A stretch of 64,000 nt of DNA from DHVE2 group archaeon (GCA_026993785.1 JALWRZ010000014.1:1-64000), one strand, 5' to 3'. Counted from the stretch's first letter, positions 34,569 to 45,251 are shown. Notes: generated from the letters alone by a model not told the origin. Numbers and translations are program-made.

Positions 34569-36218
34569 ATGAGAGAGATTCGCGCCCCAAGAGGCACAAA
34601 ATTAAATGCTAAATCCTGGCAAACGGAGGCACCTCTCAGGCTTTTAATGAACAATCTTGACCCAGAGGTGGCTAAAGATCCTGCAAATCTTATAGTTTAC
34701 GGCGGAACTGGTAGAGCAGCAAGGAATTGGGAGGCCTTTGATGCCATAGTAGATACCCTTAAGAAGCTGGAGGAGGATGAAACCCTGCTGGTGCAATCTG
34801 GAAAACCTGTGGCGGTATTCAAGACACATGAATGGGCTCCTAGAGTTCTTATTGCCAACTCTTTACTGGTGCCAAAATGGGCAACCTGGGAATATTTCCG
34901 TGAGTTGGAAGAGCGTGGTCTCATTATGTATGGACAAATGACCGCGGGCTCATGGATCTACATAGGTACCCAGGGCATCCTTCAGGGAACTTATGAGACT
35001 TTGTATGCCGTAGCCCGCAAGGAATTTGGGCAGCATGACCTTACAGGCAAATGGGTTCTTTCCTCGGGATTGGGAGAAATGGGAGGCGCCCAGCCTCTTG
35101 CAATAACTATGAACAATGGCGTGGGCATAATAGTTGAAGTGGACAAATCCCACATAGAGAGGAGATTAAAACATGGTTATCTGGATACGTGGACCGATGA
35201 TCTTGATGAAGCTCTGAAGATGAAAGATGAGGCACTTAAGGAAGGAAAGCCCCTGAGTATAGGGCTTTGGGCTAATGCTGCCGATGTTTATCCGGAACTA
35301 GTACGTCGTGGAATAGTCCCAGATGTGGTCACTGATCAAACGGCGGCACATGATCCTCTTAACGGCTATATTCCTTCGGGGTATAGTGTAGAAGAGGCAG
35401 CTGAATTGAGAGAGAATGATCCAGAGAAATATCTTGAAGAGGTACGAAAATCCCTGAGGAAGCATGTGCCTGCTATGGTATGGTTCAAGGAGCATGGGGC
35501 AAAAGTATTTGACTATGGCAACAACATAAGGGCACAGGCCAAGGAGGCCGGTGTGGAGGATGCTTTCAAGATCCCGGGTTATGTTCCAGAATATATAAGG
35601 CCCCTTTTCTCTGAAGGAAGTGGACCATTCCGCTGGGTTGCTCTTAGCGGTAATCCCGAGGATATATATGAGACTGATAAGGTCATCAAGAAACTGTTCC
35701 CAGATAACAAGCATTTGATTCAGTGGATAGACAAGGCAGAGGAGCATGTGAAGTGGCAGGGATTACCTGCGAGGATCTGCTGGCTTGCCTATGGTGAGAG
35801 ACAGAAGGCAGGTCTTGCATTTAACGAGCTTGTGCGTGAGGGAGTTGTGGATGCACCCATAGCCATAGGTCGTGATCATCATGATACTGGAAGTGTAGCA
35901 TCGCCATATCGTGAGACTGAGAGAATGAAGGATGGCAGCGATGCAATTGCAGATTGGCCCATACTTAATGCGTTGCTCAACGTAGCGTCCGGTGCTACCT
36001 GGGTTTCTGTGCACCATGGAGGCGGTGTGGGTATAGGTTATAGTATCCACGCAGGCATGGTGGTGGTCGCAGACGGTACCAAGATGGCAGAGATGAAACT
36101 ATCCAGAGTGCTTAACAATGATCCCGGACTTGGTGTGGTACGCCATGCAGATGCCGGTTACGAAATAGCAATCCGCACAGCCAAGGAGAAGGGCATCTGG
36201 ATGCCCATGCTCAAGTAA
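34569..36218 (+). CDS. hutU: Urocanate hydratase
   Basis: 549 residues from ATG 34569 (SD GGGGGAG; the frame upstream to 34506 is not coding). Urocanase landmarks: [32 protein letters not shown], the NAD-binding [49 protein letters not shown] and [15 protein letters not shown]. It hydrates urocanate to imidazolone propionate in histidine breakdown. No hutH, hutI or hutG lies within the window, so it stands alone. Length and motifs are intact. Confidence 0.95.
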   Translation: MREIRAPRGTKLNAKSWQTEAPLRLLMNNLDPEVAKDPANLIVYGGTGRAARNWEAFDAIVDTLKKLEEDETLLVQSGKPVAVFKTHEWAPRVLIANSLLVPKWATWEYFRELEERGLIMYGQMTAGSWIYIGTQGILQGTYETLYAVARKEFGQHDLTGKWVLSSGLGEMGGAQPLAITMNNGVGIIVEVDKSHIERRLKHGYLDTWTDDLDEALKMKDEALKEGKPLSIGLWANAADVYPELVRRGIVPDVVTDQTAAHDPLNGYIPSGYSVEEAAELRENDPEKYLEEVRKSLRKHVPAMVWFKEHGAKVFDYGNNIRAQAKEAGVEDAFKIPGYVPEYIRPLFSEGSGPFRWVALSGNPEDIYETDKVIKKLFPDNKHLIQWIDKAEEHVKWQGLPARICWLAYGERQKAGLAFNELVREGVVDAPIAIGRDHHDTGSVASPYRETERMKDGSDAIADWPILNALLNVASGATWVSVHHGGGVGIGYSIHAGMVVVADGTKMAEMKLSRVLNNDPGLGVVRHADAGYEIAIRTAKEKGIWMPMLK

Positions 36219-36246
36219 TTTTTCTCTTTTTTCGCTACTTATAAAT

Positions 36247-36993
36247 ATGAGTAAGAAATGTTTGAAATCATTGAAGGTAGGAATACTATGTAAGGATTTC
36301 AGATTTGGATATCGTGTTGCTTTGGAGCTAAAAAAGAGGAGTATCCCCTACGAGATGCTTCTCAGCGAAGACCAGCTCAAAGAGTTCGAGGTGATAATTT
36401 CAGATATGCAGGACCATGATTTCATACACTGCTCGACTCCAGAGGAATGCGCCAGAAAAGTTCATTCCTATCTTTATGGAAAGAGAAGGTTTGAAAGAGT
36501 GATTGTAGGTATAGACCCAGGTCCCAAGCCGGGAATAGTGGTGGTTGGTGATGGAAATTTTGTTGAAGAGGTACAGTTGAGCAGCGTTGATAAAGTGAAA
36601 AGCTACGTAGATGAAGTCTATCGAGGATACTCTCCCGAACACTTCATTATCAGAATTGGAGACGGAGACATAGTAAATCGAAATAGGATAATAAATTCTC
36701 TTGTAGAAAATTATAGGGTTGAAATGGTTGATGAGAGAAACACCTCTGAGGCCATAAACAACAAGGATATAGAATCTGCAAAGGTTATCGCTTTCACGAG
36801 AGGCAGATTGGTGAGAAACAAACTCAATGTAGTTATAAGGGAGGGATATCTGAAAGAGATCCAGAGAAGGAGCAGAATAGAGAGTGGCGGAAAGATAACT
36901 ATATCCAAAGAACTGGCCCGGGAAGTAGCGTTAGGCAAGATGAGCCTGAAGGATGCCGTAGCCCTCATGGGAGGAAAAGATGAAGAGAGATGA
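36247..36993 (+). CDS. Conserved-looking protein with a RuvC/RNase H-like fold motif
   Basis: 248 residues, not recognised as a named family. The centre has VIVGIDPGPKPGIVVVGDGN, the first strand and acidic residue of RuvC/RNase H-like folds; ERNTSEAINNKDIESAKVIAF near 165-185 could supply the later acidic residues (E, D). The C-terminus is basic with a helix-turn-helix-like end (GGKITISKELAREVALGKMSL). A nuclease or nucleic-acid-binding role is plausible but unproven. The gene overlaps the next by 14 nt and follows hutU by 28 nt. Confidence 0.55.
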   Translation: MSKKCLKSLKVGILCKDFRFGYRVALELKKRSIPYEMLLSEDQLKEFEVIISDMQDHDFIHCSTPEECARKVHSYLYGKRRFERVIVGIDPGPKPGIVVVGDGNFVEEVQLSSVDKVKSYVDEVYRGYSPEHFIIRIGDGDIVNRNRIINSLVENYRVEMVDERNTSEAINNKDIESAKVIAFTRGRLVRNKLNVVIREGYLKEIQRRSRIESGGKITISKELAREVALGKMSLKDAVALMGGKDEER

Positions 36994-37306
36994 AGCTCTG
37001 AGAAAGATAGATGCTCTGGTCAATGTCCTCAGTGTTGATATCCCAAATACCTTAGAGCTCCATGGTAAAATTTACAACATTAAGGACGACATAGTCTCAG
37101 GAGAGAGGAGCAAGATGATAAGAAAATACCAGGAAGTTTATGATGAGCTAAGAGAGGAGATAAGCAAGATGGATGATATTCCGGAGGAGTTGGTGACCAA
37201 AGCGCTTATTTTAAGAAGAGCCATTCTTTTTCTCAAAGAGTACAGAGAAGAGAATGAGATCGAGGATGCAAAAAGGTGGATAGAATATATAAAAAAGATA
37301 AAATAA
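36980..37306 (+). CDS. Small all-helical protein, unknown function
   Basis: 108 residues, highly charged and probably all alpha-helical (ALRKIDALVNVLSVDIPNTL, ELREEISKMDDIPEELVTKA). No cysteine, signal or membrane helix. It overlaps the RuvC-like gene by 14 nt and abuts the convergent surface-protein gene, so it is likely co-translated with the former and may be its partner. No family assigned. Confidence 0.6.
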   Translation: MKRDEALRKIDALVNVLSVDIPNTLELHGKIYNIKDDIVSGERSKMIRKYQEVYDELREEISKMDDIPEELVTKALILRRAILFLKEYREENEIEDAKRWIEYIKKIK

Positions 37307-38074
37307 TTATTTCTTCCATTTTGGTGCGGGAGCGCTTTTTCTACCTTTTCTACCAAGGAGCATGAGGGAAAATACTGTGGATAGGGCAATCAATAATGCC
37401 AGTCCAGAGTAGTAGATGTAATCATAGGATGGCTTCTCGCCGTAATAGAACTCATAGGAATAGGCAGTTTTTCCATTCTCGAAAACTATACCATGGCTCT
37501 CTATTACTATTTTCAAGGTATGCTTTCCTTTCTGAAGATTCTGCGGAATCCAGCGATATACCACGGTCTTGGTGGAGTTGGCAGCCACCTTATCTACGGT
37601 GGTATTTCCTATATATTCTCCGTCCACATAGAAGCGAAGCACCACATCTTTTATCTCATAGCTGTTGGGATTCTTTATCTTCACCTTTACAGGAAGCGGT
37701 GACACCACGCTCAGTGTTATCTCCCTCTCCAAGATCTTTATCTTGCTTCCTGTGTAACCATAGATGCGAAAACTTATGTAGAGGGTCTGTGGGACCTTAG
37801 GCGTTGTTATCTCAAACTCGAATTTTCCATCATTGGAAGTTTTAGATACGCTATTTAAAGGCTTTGCTCCTGTGAGATTTTGGCCTGCAATAAACATCTC
37901 ACACTTGTATCTCTCAAAATACTCGTCCACATAGACCTTGTATGTCACATTGCTCTGGGTAGCAGCTATTATAGGACCTTGAATATGCACGCTACCCGAC
38001 GATGCGTGGGTATAGGGAAGCATCGCAGTTAAGCTTAGAAGGACAAGAACGATGAAAGTTATTTTATGCTTCAT
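37307..38074 (-). CDS. Exported beta-sandwich protein with C-terminal membrane anchor, coupled to AglB
   Basis: 255 residues from ATG 38074 (SD GGAGGAG; the open frame to 38149 lies in the AglB end). Signal peptide: ITFIVLVLLSLTAMLPYTHA. Two Ig-like domains follow (TYKVYVDEYFERYKCEMFIA; VKVKIKNPNSYEIKDVVLRF, a CARDB-like second unit). A helix and basic tail close it (YIYYSGLALLIALSTVFSLM, then GRKGRKSAPAPKWKK). ATGA overlap with the AglB stop means coupled translation; it may assist or be a substrate of AglB. Confidence 0.65.
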   Translation of the reverse strand: MKHKITFIVLVLLSLTAMLPYTHASSGSVHIQGPIIAATQSNVTYKVYVDEYFERYKCEMFIAGQNLTGAKPLNSVSKTSNDGKFEFEITTPKVPQTLYISFRIYGYTGSKIKILEREITLSVVSPLPVKVKIKNPNSYEIKDVVLRFYVDGEYIGNTTVDKVAANSTKTVVYRWIPQNLQKGKHTLKIVIESHGIVFENGKTAYSYEFYYGEKPSYDYIYYSGLALLIALSTVFSLMLLGRKGRKSAPAPKWKK

Positions 38075-41000
38075 TTTCTCCTCCTCCATAGCATTAATAT
38101 GGCAATTAGGAATGCAATGGCTGCACCCCATATTCCATACCATCCCCACGGCATCGAAAAAGCTGTGTAATTGCTTACATCCTTGGCTTTTATATACGCC
38201 TGTGCCATGGTTACCTCTGTGTTCTGAATGGGTATGTTGAGAATATGCACAATCTTGCCATCCTCTATGATCTCAAGCTTCACTGGAGAGGATACTCCTG
38301 GGGACTCCCGAAGGGCTACGAGCTCCACCTCTATGCTTCTTTTGTGTCCCGCTGCTACAGTAACTTTGGTAGCGTTCTTACCATGGATGAGGATATGGGG
38401 TTCCCAGCCTCTGGTCCTTAGCTCATCCAAATTTAGAATTTCCACCGTGTACTCAACTTCACCATTTCCCTTGTTCTCTATGGTAACATTGTAAATAAGA
38501 GTACTGGAGCTCCATTTCTCCGCAGTATAGTTGAACATGCTCTCATATTGCTTGTTCACATACACAGTTAAATATGCATCGGACACATCACCGTATCTCG
38601 CTCTTATGTGCACGGTATTGTTTCCAGCTCTGGCATTTTCTGGAGCTTTCACTTTTATAAACACAAAGGTTCCCTGACCAGGATAGAGCACATAGGTTGT
38701 GGAATTAATAATTCTCCATCCCGAAAAGCTCTCCAGCTTCACGCTTTCCTTGTCATTTCCAACATTTTTAAGCTTCAGGAATACATGGATTATTCCTCCT
38801 GGGGAGACCTCCGTATCTGCTGCAATGATGTTCATGGTAACCTTATGAACACTTTCGCGCTCCAGTACAAGGTCGGCATAGGTATTGCTATGCACCTCTA
38901 TGTTTCTACTGGCGGAATAATTAATCATAAGTCCATATTCTTCAACAGCAGTTTTAGCAGTGAGAGTGTAATCTCCAGCAGGCAAAATTATGGAGTATGT
39001 TCCATGGGCCTTTATCTCCATACTGCCATAGGAGGTATCTACACGGATCGGCACACTCACCTTTTCATTCTTAAGGTACACAGAACCCATAACCATGTAG
39101 CCTCTCTGATACACTAAAACTTTGGAGAATATCCCCTTGGGTACATTCACAGTGCCAAGATAAGCATAATGGCTATTCCCCATGATGTACCAGCTATAGA
39201 GCATATATTTTCCAGGGGTTATATAAACATCAAATTGTCCGTTCGTGTCGGTAGTTATAGTCATATTATTCTTTCCTTTCTCGAGAGCTATGACTTCTAT
39301 CACCGCGTTGGATGCCGGCTCCCTGCCTGCCCAGGCTATCCCAATCCAGTGAGCCAGAATCGCGGATTTTTCAATGTAGAGATGCACAGAAGTTTCTCCA
39401 TTTATCTCTTTCTCCACTCTGGATGAGTAATGATAGTAGATGCCATTTATAAGCCTCGTCTCATTTACTACGAAAATGTAATCTCCTGCCGGTAGAAGAA
39501 TAGAGTGAGTATTCACAAGCATGCTTCCTTCGCAGCTTATGATTTTCACAGGGAAACGCAAGGTGACATTCTCTTCTATTATGCTTACCCAATATCCTTC
39601 CTCCAACTGCAACTCGAAGGTAGAGTTCTCTGTAATCCTTAAAGCTTTAAGGGCAACATTAGCTCCGCTCTTGGCATAAACAAGATAATCACCAAGAGGC
39701 AGGGTTACACTTTTACCGGTTGCAATCTGTCTTGCATCTCTATACCAGATCACCTGGGTGGCATCAGTAATCACGGTAATATGAGCATAGGCTGTGTAAT
39801 TGATATCTTTCATCACTTTTCCTTCATCCTTGTAGAGAGAGAGATGATAGGAGGTCTTATAGGTCCTCTCACCTCCATTTATAAGTACTGTATAATCTCC
39901 AGGAGGCAACTCTACATAGTAAGAGTCTATAACATTTTCAACAATCTTTGTGTAATTGGCCGATTTGAATAGCAGGTTAACTGCGATGTCGTTGGGCTTA
40001 CCCTCTCTGTAAATCTTACCGGTAACAATCACAAGCTTAGGCTCCACCTTAATCAAATACTCCCCCTTCTTCAACTCCGCTCCAATTTTCCGATAGCCAT
40101 AAACCCACACATCGATTTCACAATTGGAGGTGGAGGCCACATGGAAGTTTCCGTTGGGAGGTATATTTCTAACAAGGAAATAGCCATTATTGTCCCTAAG
40201 AAGCACTAATCCGTTCTTTATGGTCTCATTTTCCTCCCTTATTCCATCTCCGTTCTTATCGTAGTAAACATAGCCTGTAATGTTCTGCGTAGCATAGAGT
40301 TTCACTGTTGTTTCCACATTACCCTGAAGATTCACGCTCATTCTTCCAAAGTAGGGATGATTCTTCTTATCCCAGCCAAAGAATCCAAGAGTATATTTCC
40401 CCTTAGGCAGATAAATTTCGAAGAATCCGGTATTGTTGGCATAACTCCTGTAGAACTTGCTTCCACTAAACACAGAAATCTCCACACTGGTATAATTCTT
40501 CCCGTTTTCCACATATCCTTCGAGAGAGTAAGCATCTCTTAGAATTATATTCATTTTCATGCTCTCATTGAGCTCAACAAGATTCCAGTATACTGCCTTG
40601 CCGTCAGAGGTGGAATAGAGAATATAGATGGAATATATGCCTGCAGGTAAATGAGCGGCAAATGTTCCTTTGGAAGATACCCTCTCAAGGTATACATCAT
40701 GGGGCACAAGCTCACTTTTTATCTTCACAATTGCCCCAGCGGCAAAATGACGATTGTATAGCACCGTGCCACTTAGCAGATACGCCTTGCGAACGGTGAT
40801 ATTCTGCTTTGCCGTATAATTCCATTGATAAACGGGCACGATGTATCTGCTGGAGTAATTATCCCCGTAGTGAGCTACCACTGTGTAATTACCTGGAACA
40901 ACAATTTCCTTATAGCTACCATTCTCATCGGTGTGGAAAACATATTTCGCATCTCCAAAGGCTTCAACCACAGCATTAGGTACTGCTTCACCGTTTTCAA

Positions 41001-44000
41001 AGGTCACCGAACCTTCCAAATAAGAAGGTTGAAGCACCACATCCTTGCTAACATTGCGCCCTGCATTGAGGGTCACACTGCTTATCTTTTCAAATTTCTT
41101 CCCATTTATTATAAGTCCTATGTTGTAGGTATGAGGTGGTATATTCTTTATCTCATAGCTTCCGTTGTTTACCTTAGCTTCCTTAGTGAAGTTGTAGGTG
41201 CTGTTCCAGAGTATTACCGTCGCATTGCTAAGTTTAACATCCTTATCTGTGAGCTTTTTATCATGATCCACATCATAATATACGACGCCATTCAAATTAG
41301 CAGCCTTGATAACTATATCTTTATGAATTACATAGTTGGGCTTAAGTCTCATAGCCTGCTCTTCAGTAACATTTATATGGATTCTCTGAAGCACAGTTTT
41401 TTCTTGCAACATTAGCTTATCCAGACCTCCATCCGTGGACACTACCAGGGTAAGATTACCCGCCACAGCAGTTATGGAGTAGTAACCCTGATTATCCGTT
41501 AGAACGGTGGCATGGGGTATATTGTACTCATCATAGAGGGTAATTCTAACATGTTTTAGAGGTTCACCGTTAGAAAGAGTGACCCTACCCTTTATTATAG
41601 CACCCTCATAGAATTTAACCATCACAACATCATTCGGCAGAATACGATACGCAGGAGGATTTAGGTCCACCGTGCCTTTGCCCTCTCTCTGATATTTCAG
41701 GGCGAGTTCAATAGGTATAGGTTTCCAAGCGTCGCTATGATTCTGATAATCTTTATATGGATTCCAGAACGCCGTCTTATAAACGAGCTTGAAATGCGTC
41801 ATATTCCAAGCCTGCATAGGTGGGTATGTAGAAAGATTTTGAGAGAAGCTTGGAATGTCAGGGCCTTTGCCTATATCCAGGCCAGAATATCCAATGAAAG
41901 TGCGATATAGCATGGAGTGGAAGAACATGGGCTTATAGATTATCTTGTAGTTTACAATGTGAGCATGCATAGGCACCTTATCCAAATCATAGGTATTACC
42001 CTTATCATCTACAGCTTTGAGCTCATAGAAATCATAGGGTACAACGGTTCCTCCATATTCTTTGATTCTTCTATCACCCAGCTTTGCGGGGGCATAGAAG
42101 ATTCCCGTGTTCCTTCCAGAGAATGGGAAAAGTCTGTAATCAACAGCAAAGTACCTGATATCATAGCCAGTTATATTTCTTATGGCATCGTAAAGTGCCA
42201 CAATTCTACTCTCCGGATGATGAGCTATTATTCCTTTTATCATCACATACTTGGTGTTTATGTCCGAAATATCCGATTCATATTTTCCGTAATAGGAGGG
42301 ATTGCTAAGCACCTCATTTCTATATTTTCCAGGATCTTTCATAACATTCTCTATCTTGTTAGCCTGCTCCTCACCAAGATAGCGGCTAAGTTGCTCCTTC
42401 ACCTGAGGACTTAGGGAACCGTGATGTTTGGCAAAATCCCCATCGAGAAGTCTCGCGATGAATAGGGCTATTACCTCACTTTCATTCTGCGCGGTTATAA
42501 TCTGAGCGGCCACCTGATAACCGTTCTGGAAGTTATCGGCTACTGTGGGATGCTTACCCTCCCTCACAGCTTCAAATCCATAATCCCACCAGGAGACGAA
42601 GGCAGGCCTATCTTCCGGAGGAGTACTATTATCCTGCTCGCTTAACCAGTGCCAGGCTCTAGGCCATGGATAATCCGGTTTGGGCACAGAATAACCGAAG
42701 CCTCCAAGATACCATGGAGAGTATCTTTGATACGTGGTGTTGTTAGGCCTCATAAAAGTGGGCATTGCATTATAGATCTGCTTATCGTACTTATCCTTGA
42801 TCTCATAGGGTATTCCAGCATCCACCGCGCTCCATACATTGGGCAAAATCACAAGGGTAGCCAGAACTATCACACCTACGACCTGGGTGAACTTTATGGT
42901 CTTTCTAAAGCTCTTCCTGAACCTGCCCTGATACTTGCCCAGTTCTTTAGCCGCTTCCTTAATCTTCAGTTTCTCCAGCAACCATATTATTGCAACGCCA
43001 CTTGTGAGTGCAAAGGCCGGAGCTGCGTTAAACATAAATCTCGCCGCGGAAATCGCCATATATATGGCCACCAGGGAGTAGATGACAAAGAAGAGATAGT
43101 ACTCCTCCATCTTCTTCTTGATGAGATAGAGGATATATGCTATACCTAAGAAGGCAAGGAGGAATACTCCAGGACCGAAGGACATGGCAAGGGTACCCAG
43201 CGCTGCGGGCTGTGCTTCTGCAATGGTAGAGTAAAGCTTGCTTTTGACAAAATACCCTTGTCCGCTTACCAGCGTTTCCCACAAAGTAGGTGCAAATAGG
43301 TTGATAAGAAGAGCGCCCACGCCTATTCCAACACCGGCCATGAGGAATACAAAGGGCCATGGATACTTGGATGTAACTTCAAAGTATATTCCTAGTATTA
43401 TGGCAACCAGCATTAGGAGAAGAGGCACAGAATACCACTGGCCAAGCCTGTGGGTTCCTGCATACCATGGCAGTGCCATAAGAAAAGCCACGAGAGTGAA
43501 GATGATCATAAACACAGTCACGTGGAGATTGGACTTATTTCTGAACCTGTTTATGAAAAGCTGGAAGATAAGATAGATGAATAGGATTGCCTCGGCATAG
43601 GTATATCCTTTCCAGGCCAGCGCCACAGAGCCAAGGGATGCCCCTGCAAGAGCAGCGTAAATCACCGGCTTGCGATTCTCCCTAAAGAACTCACGCAGTC
43701 CATTTTTCACTTCCGATGCGTTGCCCCAGTTCTTTATCCACTTTTTGTACTTCACCTCCTTTAGGGCCTTGAGGAAGAAGTAGAACATCAGGATGATGAA
43801 GAAGAGATCAAAGGCATCCCAATCCGCCTGGGTGGCAACACTCCTCATCATGTGCGCTGGCATTATGGCAAGAAGGAACGCTGAGATAAGTCCAACTTTT
43901 CTATTAAATGCCTCCTTGCCTAGAAGATAGAGGGGAATTATTGTAAGCGTGCCCCATATCGCAGGAAATAGAATTAGGGTGAGCATGGCAGCATTGTAGC

Positions 44001-44319
44001 TACCCATAAAGGGATAGAAAACATAGCTGAATAGCACTATGGCCCAGTGGAAGAGTGGCGGCCTTGGGTTATTCACCCCTATAGGATAATTCAGCATAGG
44101 GTCTTCAATAAGCTGATGCTTGGCCTGAAGAATATATGATATAATCCTCTCATGATAATAGGAGTCCGACCCACCCGACACGGAATATCCGTATTTGAGC
44201 GATGGCCCTATTGCCCAGTAGGTTCTCAAGAAAAAGGCTAAGGCCATGATAAGGCTCAGAAGCACGATCACGAGCACTGTGGTGCGTGGTATATTTAAGT
44301 TTAATTTCACCCTGCGCAT
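38071..44319 (-). CDS. aglB: Giant AglB/STT3 oligosaccharyltransferase with about 1150-residue beta-domain extension
   Basis: 2082 residues, over twice the usual 800-970 for archaeal AglB. N-terminal membrane part (1 to about 500) with catalytic motif GGSDSYYHERI (D52); WWDYG at 577-581 in the soluble core. The core seems to end near 895. Then about ten carboxypeptidase-regulatory-like beta modules follow (IKGRVTLSNGEPLKHVRITL, LEGSVTFENGEAVPNAVVEA, ITGYVYYDKNGDGIREENET, VMGSVYLKNEKVSVPIRV), a CARDB-like pair (FLKLKNVGNDKESVKLES) and a final helix (WYGIWGAAIAFLIAILMLWRRRK). The enzyme moves glycan from a dolichol carrier to Asn of N-x-S/T at the outer face. The extension could bind cell-wall or glycan. 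No frameshift seen along it. Confidence 0.88.
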   Translation of the reverse strand: MRRVKLNLNIPRTTVLVIVLLSLIMALAFFLRTYWAIGPSLKYGYSVSGGSDSYYHERIISYILQAKHQLIEDPMLNYPIGVNNPRPPLFHWAIVLFSYVFYPFMGSYNAAMLTLILFPAIWGTLTIIPLYLLGKEAFNRKVGLISAFLLAIMPAHMMRSVATQADWDAFDLFFIILMFYFFLKALKEVKYKKWIKNWGNASEVKNGLREFFRENRKPVIYAALAGASLGSVALAWKGYTYAEAILFIYLIFQLFINRFRNKSNLHVTVFMIIFTLVAFLMALPWYAGTHRLGQWYSVPLLLMLVAIILGIYFEVTSKYPWPFVFLMAGVGIGVGALLINLFAPTLWETLVSGQGYFVKSKLYSTIAEAQPAALGTLAMSFGPGVFLLAFLGIAYILYLIKKKMEEYYLFFVIYSLVAIYMAISAARFMFNAAPAFALTSGVAIIWLLEKLKIKEAAKELGKYQGRFRKSFRKTIKFTQVVGVIVLATLVILPNVWSAVDAGIPYEIKDKYDKQIYNAMPTFMRPNNTTYQRYSPWYLGGFGYSVPKPDYPWPRAWHWLSEQDNSTPPEDRPAFVSWWDYGFEAVREGKHPTVADNFQNGYQVAAQIITAQNESEVIALFIARLLDGDFAKHHGSLSPQVKEQLSRYLGEEQANKIENVMKDPGKYRNEVLSNPSYYGKYESDISDINTKYVMIKGIIAHHPESRIVALYDAIRNITGYDIRYFAVDYRLFPFSGRNTGIFYAPAKLGDRRIKEYGGTVVPYDFYELKAVDDKGNTYDLDKVPMHAHIVNYKIIYKPMFFHSMLYRTFIGYSGLDIGKGPDIPSFSQNLSTYPPMQAWNMTHFKLVYKTAFWNPYKDYQNHSDAWKPIPIELALKYQREGKGTVDLNPPAYRILPNDVVMVKFYEGAIIKGRVTLSNGEPLKHVRITLYDEYNIPHATVLTDNQGYYSITAVAGNLTLVVSTDGGLDKLMLQEKTVLQRIHINVTEEQAMRLKPNYVIHKDIVIKAANLNGVVYYDVDHDKKLTDKDVKLSNATVILWNSTYNFTKEAKVNNGSYEIKNIPPHTYNIGLIINGKKFEKISSVTLNAGRNVSKDVVLQPSYLEGSVTFENGEAVPNAVVEAFGDAKYVFHTDENGSYKEIVVPGNYTVVAHYGDNYSSRYIVPVYQWNYTAKQNITVRKAYLLSGTVLYNRHFAAGAIVKIKSELVPHDVYLERVSSKGTFAAHLPAGIYSIYILYSTSDGKAVYWNLVELNESMKMNIILRDAYSLEGYVENGKNYTSVEISVFSGSKFYRSYANNTGFFEIYLPKGKYTLGFFGWDKKNHPYFGRMSVNLQGNVETTVKLYATQNITGYVYYDKNGDGIREENETIKNGLVLLRDNNGYFLVRNIPPNGNFHVASTSNCEIDVWVYGYRKIGAELKKGEYLIKVEPKLVIVTGKIYREGKPNDIAVNLLFKSANYTKIVENVIDSYYVELPPGDYTVLINGGERTYKTSYHLSLYKDEGKVMKDINYTAYAHITVITDATQVIWYRDARQIATGKSVTLPLGDYLVYAKSGANVALKALRITENSTFELQLEEGYWVSIIEENVTLRFPVKIISCEGSMLVNTHSILLPAGDYIFVVNETRLINGIYYHYSSRVEKEINGETSVHLYIEKSAILAHWIGIAWAGREPASNAVIEVIALEKGKNNMTITTDTNGQFDVYITPGKYMLYSWYIMGNSHYAYLGTVNVPKGIFSKVLVYQRGYMVMGSVYLKNEKVSVPIRVDTSYGSMEIKAHGTYSIILPAGDYTLTAKTAVEEYGLMINYSASRNIEVHSNTYADLVLERESVHKVTMNIIAADTEVSPGGIIHVFLKLKNVGNDKESVKLESFSGWRIINSTTYVLYPGQGTFVFIKVKAPENARAGNNTVHIRARYGDVSDAYLTVYVNKQYESMFNYTAEKWSSSTLIYNVTIENKGNGEVEYTVEILNLDELRTRGWEPHILIHGKNATKVTVAAGHKRSIEVELVALRESPGVSSPVKLEIIEDGKIVHILNIPIQNTEVTMAQAYIKAKDVSNYTAFSMPWGWYGIWGAAIAFLIAILMLWRRRK

Positions 44320-44429
44320 AGTGAATCACCGTGGTGATGCGATATTGCATTTCCTATAAAAAAGTTATCGCCTCCTCTCTGTTATTTTTCGCAAAAGATT
44401 AAAATACTCCCTAATTTTGCACTTAACCC

Positions 44430-45251
44430 ATGGATTACTGGTTTTCGGAGGAGCATACATCCAACGTAAAGCTGAGCTTTCGTATAAAGGAGGAAATAGC
44501 CCATGTCAAATCTCACTATCAGGACATATATCTCTTTGAGACCTACGAATTTGGGAAAATGCTTGTGATCGATGGAACAGTTCAGACCACCATAAAAGAT
44601 GAGTTCATATATCACGAGATGATAGTGCATCCCCCCATGCTTACTCACCCTCAGCCCAAGAGAATATTGATAATAGGAGGTGGGGATGGGGGTGCAGCCA
44701 GGGAAGTTTTGAAGCACGATCCTGAAGAGGTGCATGTGGTGGAAATAGATAGGGATGTGGTAGAGCTCAGCAAAAAATATCTACGGGAGCTATCCTCCGC
44801 TTACCAGAACCCGAGGGTTCATCTCCATATTGAGAACGGTGTGGAATTTGTTAAAAAAGAAAGAAATTTTGATGTAATAATAATAGATTCTACGGATCCT
44901 GTAGGCCCAGCAGCCGGTCTATTTGAAAGAGAATTCTATGAAAGCCTGAAAGCATCTTTGAATGAGGGTGGTATAATCACCCAGCAGTGTGGCACACCTT
45001 TCTATCACCCAGAGGAGGTGTGCAAGGCTAAGAATACCCTGGGGAAGATATTCCGCTATGTGAAGATCTACCTAGCTTATATACCTACATATCCCTCAGG
45101 TATGTGGGCTTTTGTGATGGCCAGTGATTCTCCTATAGAAAGACGAAGGAGTTGTGGGTTTAAGACCAGATACTATAACGATGAGATATATGACTCATCC
45201 ATGGTCCTTCCAAACTTTGTAAAGGAATACTGCGATAATTATAGGGATTAA
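44430..45251 (+). CDS. speE: Polyamine aminopropyltransferase (spermidine synthase)
   Basis: 273 residues, normal length. Motifs: MDYWFSEEHTSNVKLSFRIK start, YDI-equivalent YLFETYEFGKMLVIDGTVQTT, GGGDGGAAREVLKHDPEEV for decarboxylated SAM, VVEIDRDVVELSKKYL and IIDSTDPVGPAAGLF. In archaea such enzymes often take agmatine as well as putrescine, so the substrate is open. TATA-like GATTAAAATAC at 44396-44406 predicts a leaderless ATG. The last 57 nt overlap the convergent PLD-like gene. Confidence 0.93.
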   Translation: MDYWFSEEHTSNVKLSFRIKEEIAHVKSHYQDIYLFETYEFGKMLVIDGTVQTTIKDEFIYHEMIVHPPMLTHPQPKRILIIGGGDGGAAREVLKHDPEEVHVVEIDRDVVELSKKYLRELSSAYQNPRVHLHIENGVEFVKKERNFDVIIIDSTDPVGPAAGLFEREFYESLKASLNEGGIITQQCGTPFYHPEEVCKAKNTLGKIFRYVKIYLAYIPTYPSGMWAFVMASDSPIERRRSCGFKTRYYNDEIYDSSMVLPNFVKEYCDNYRD

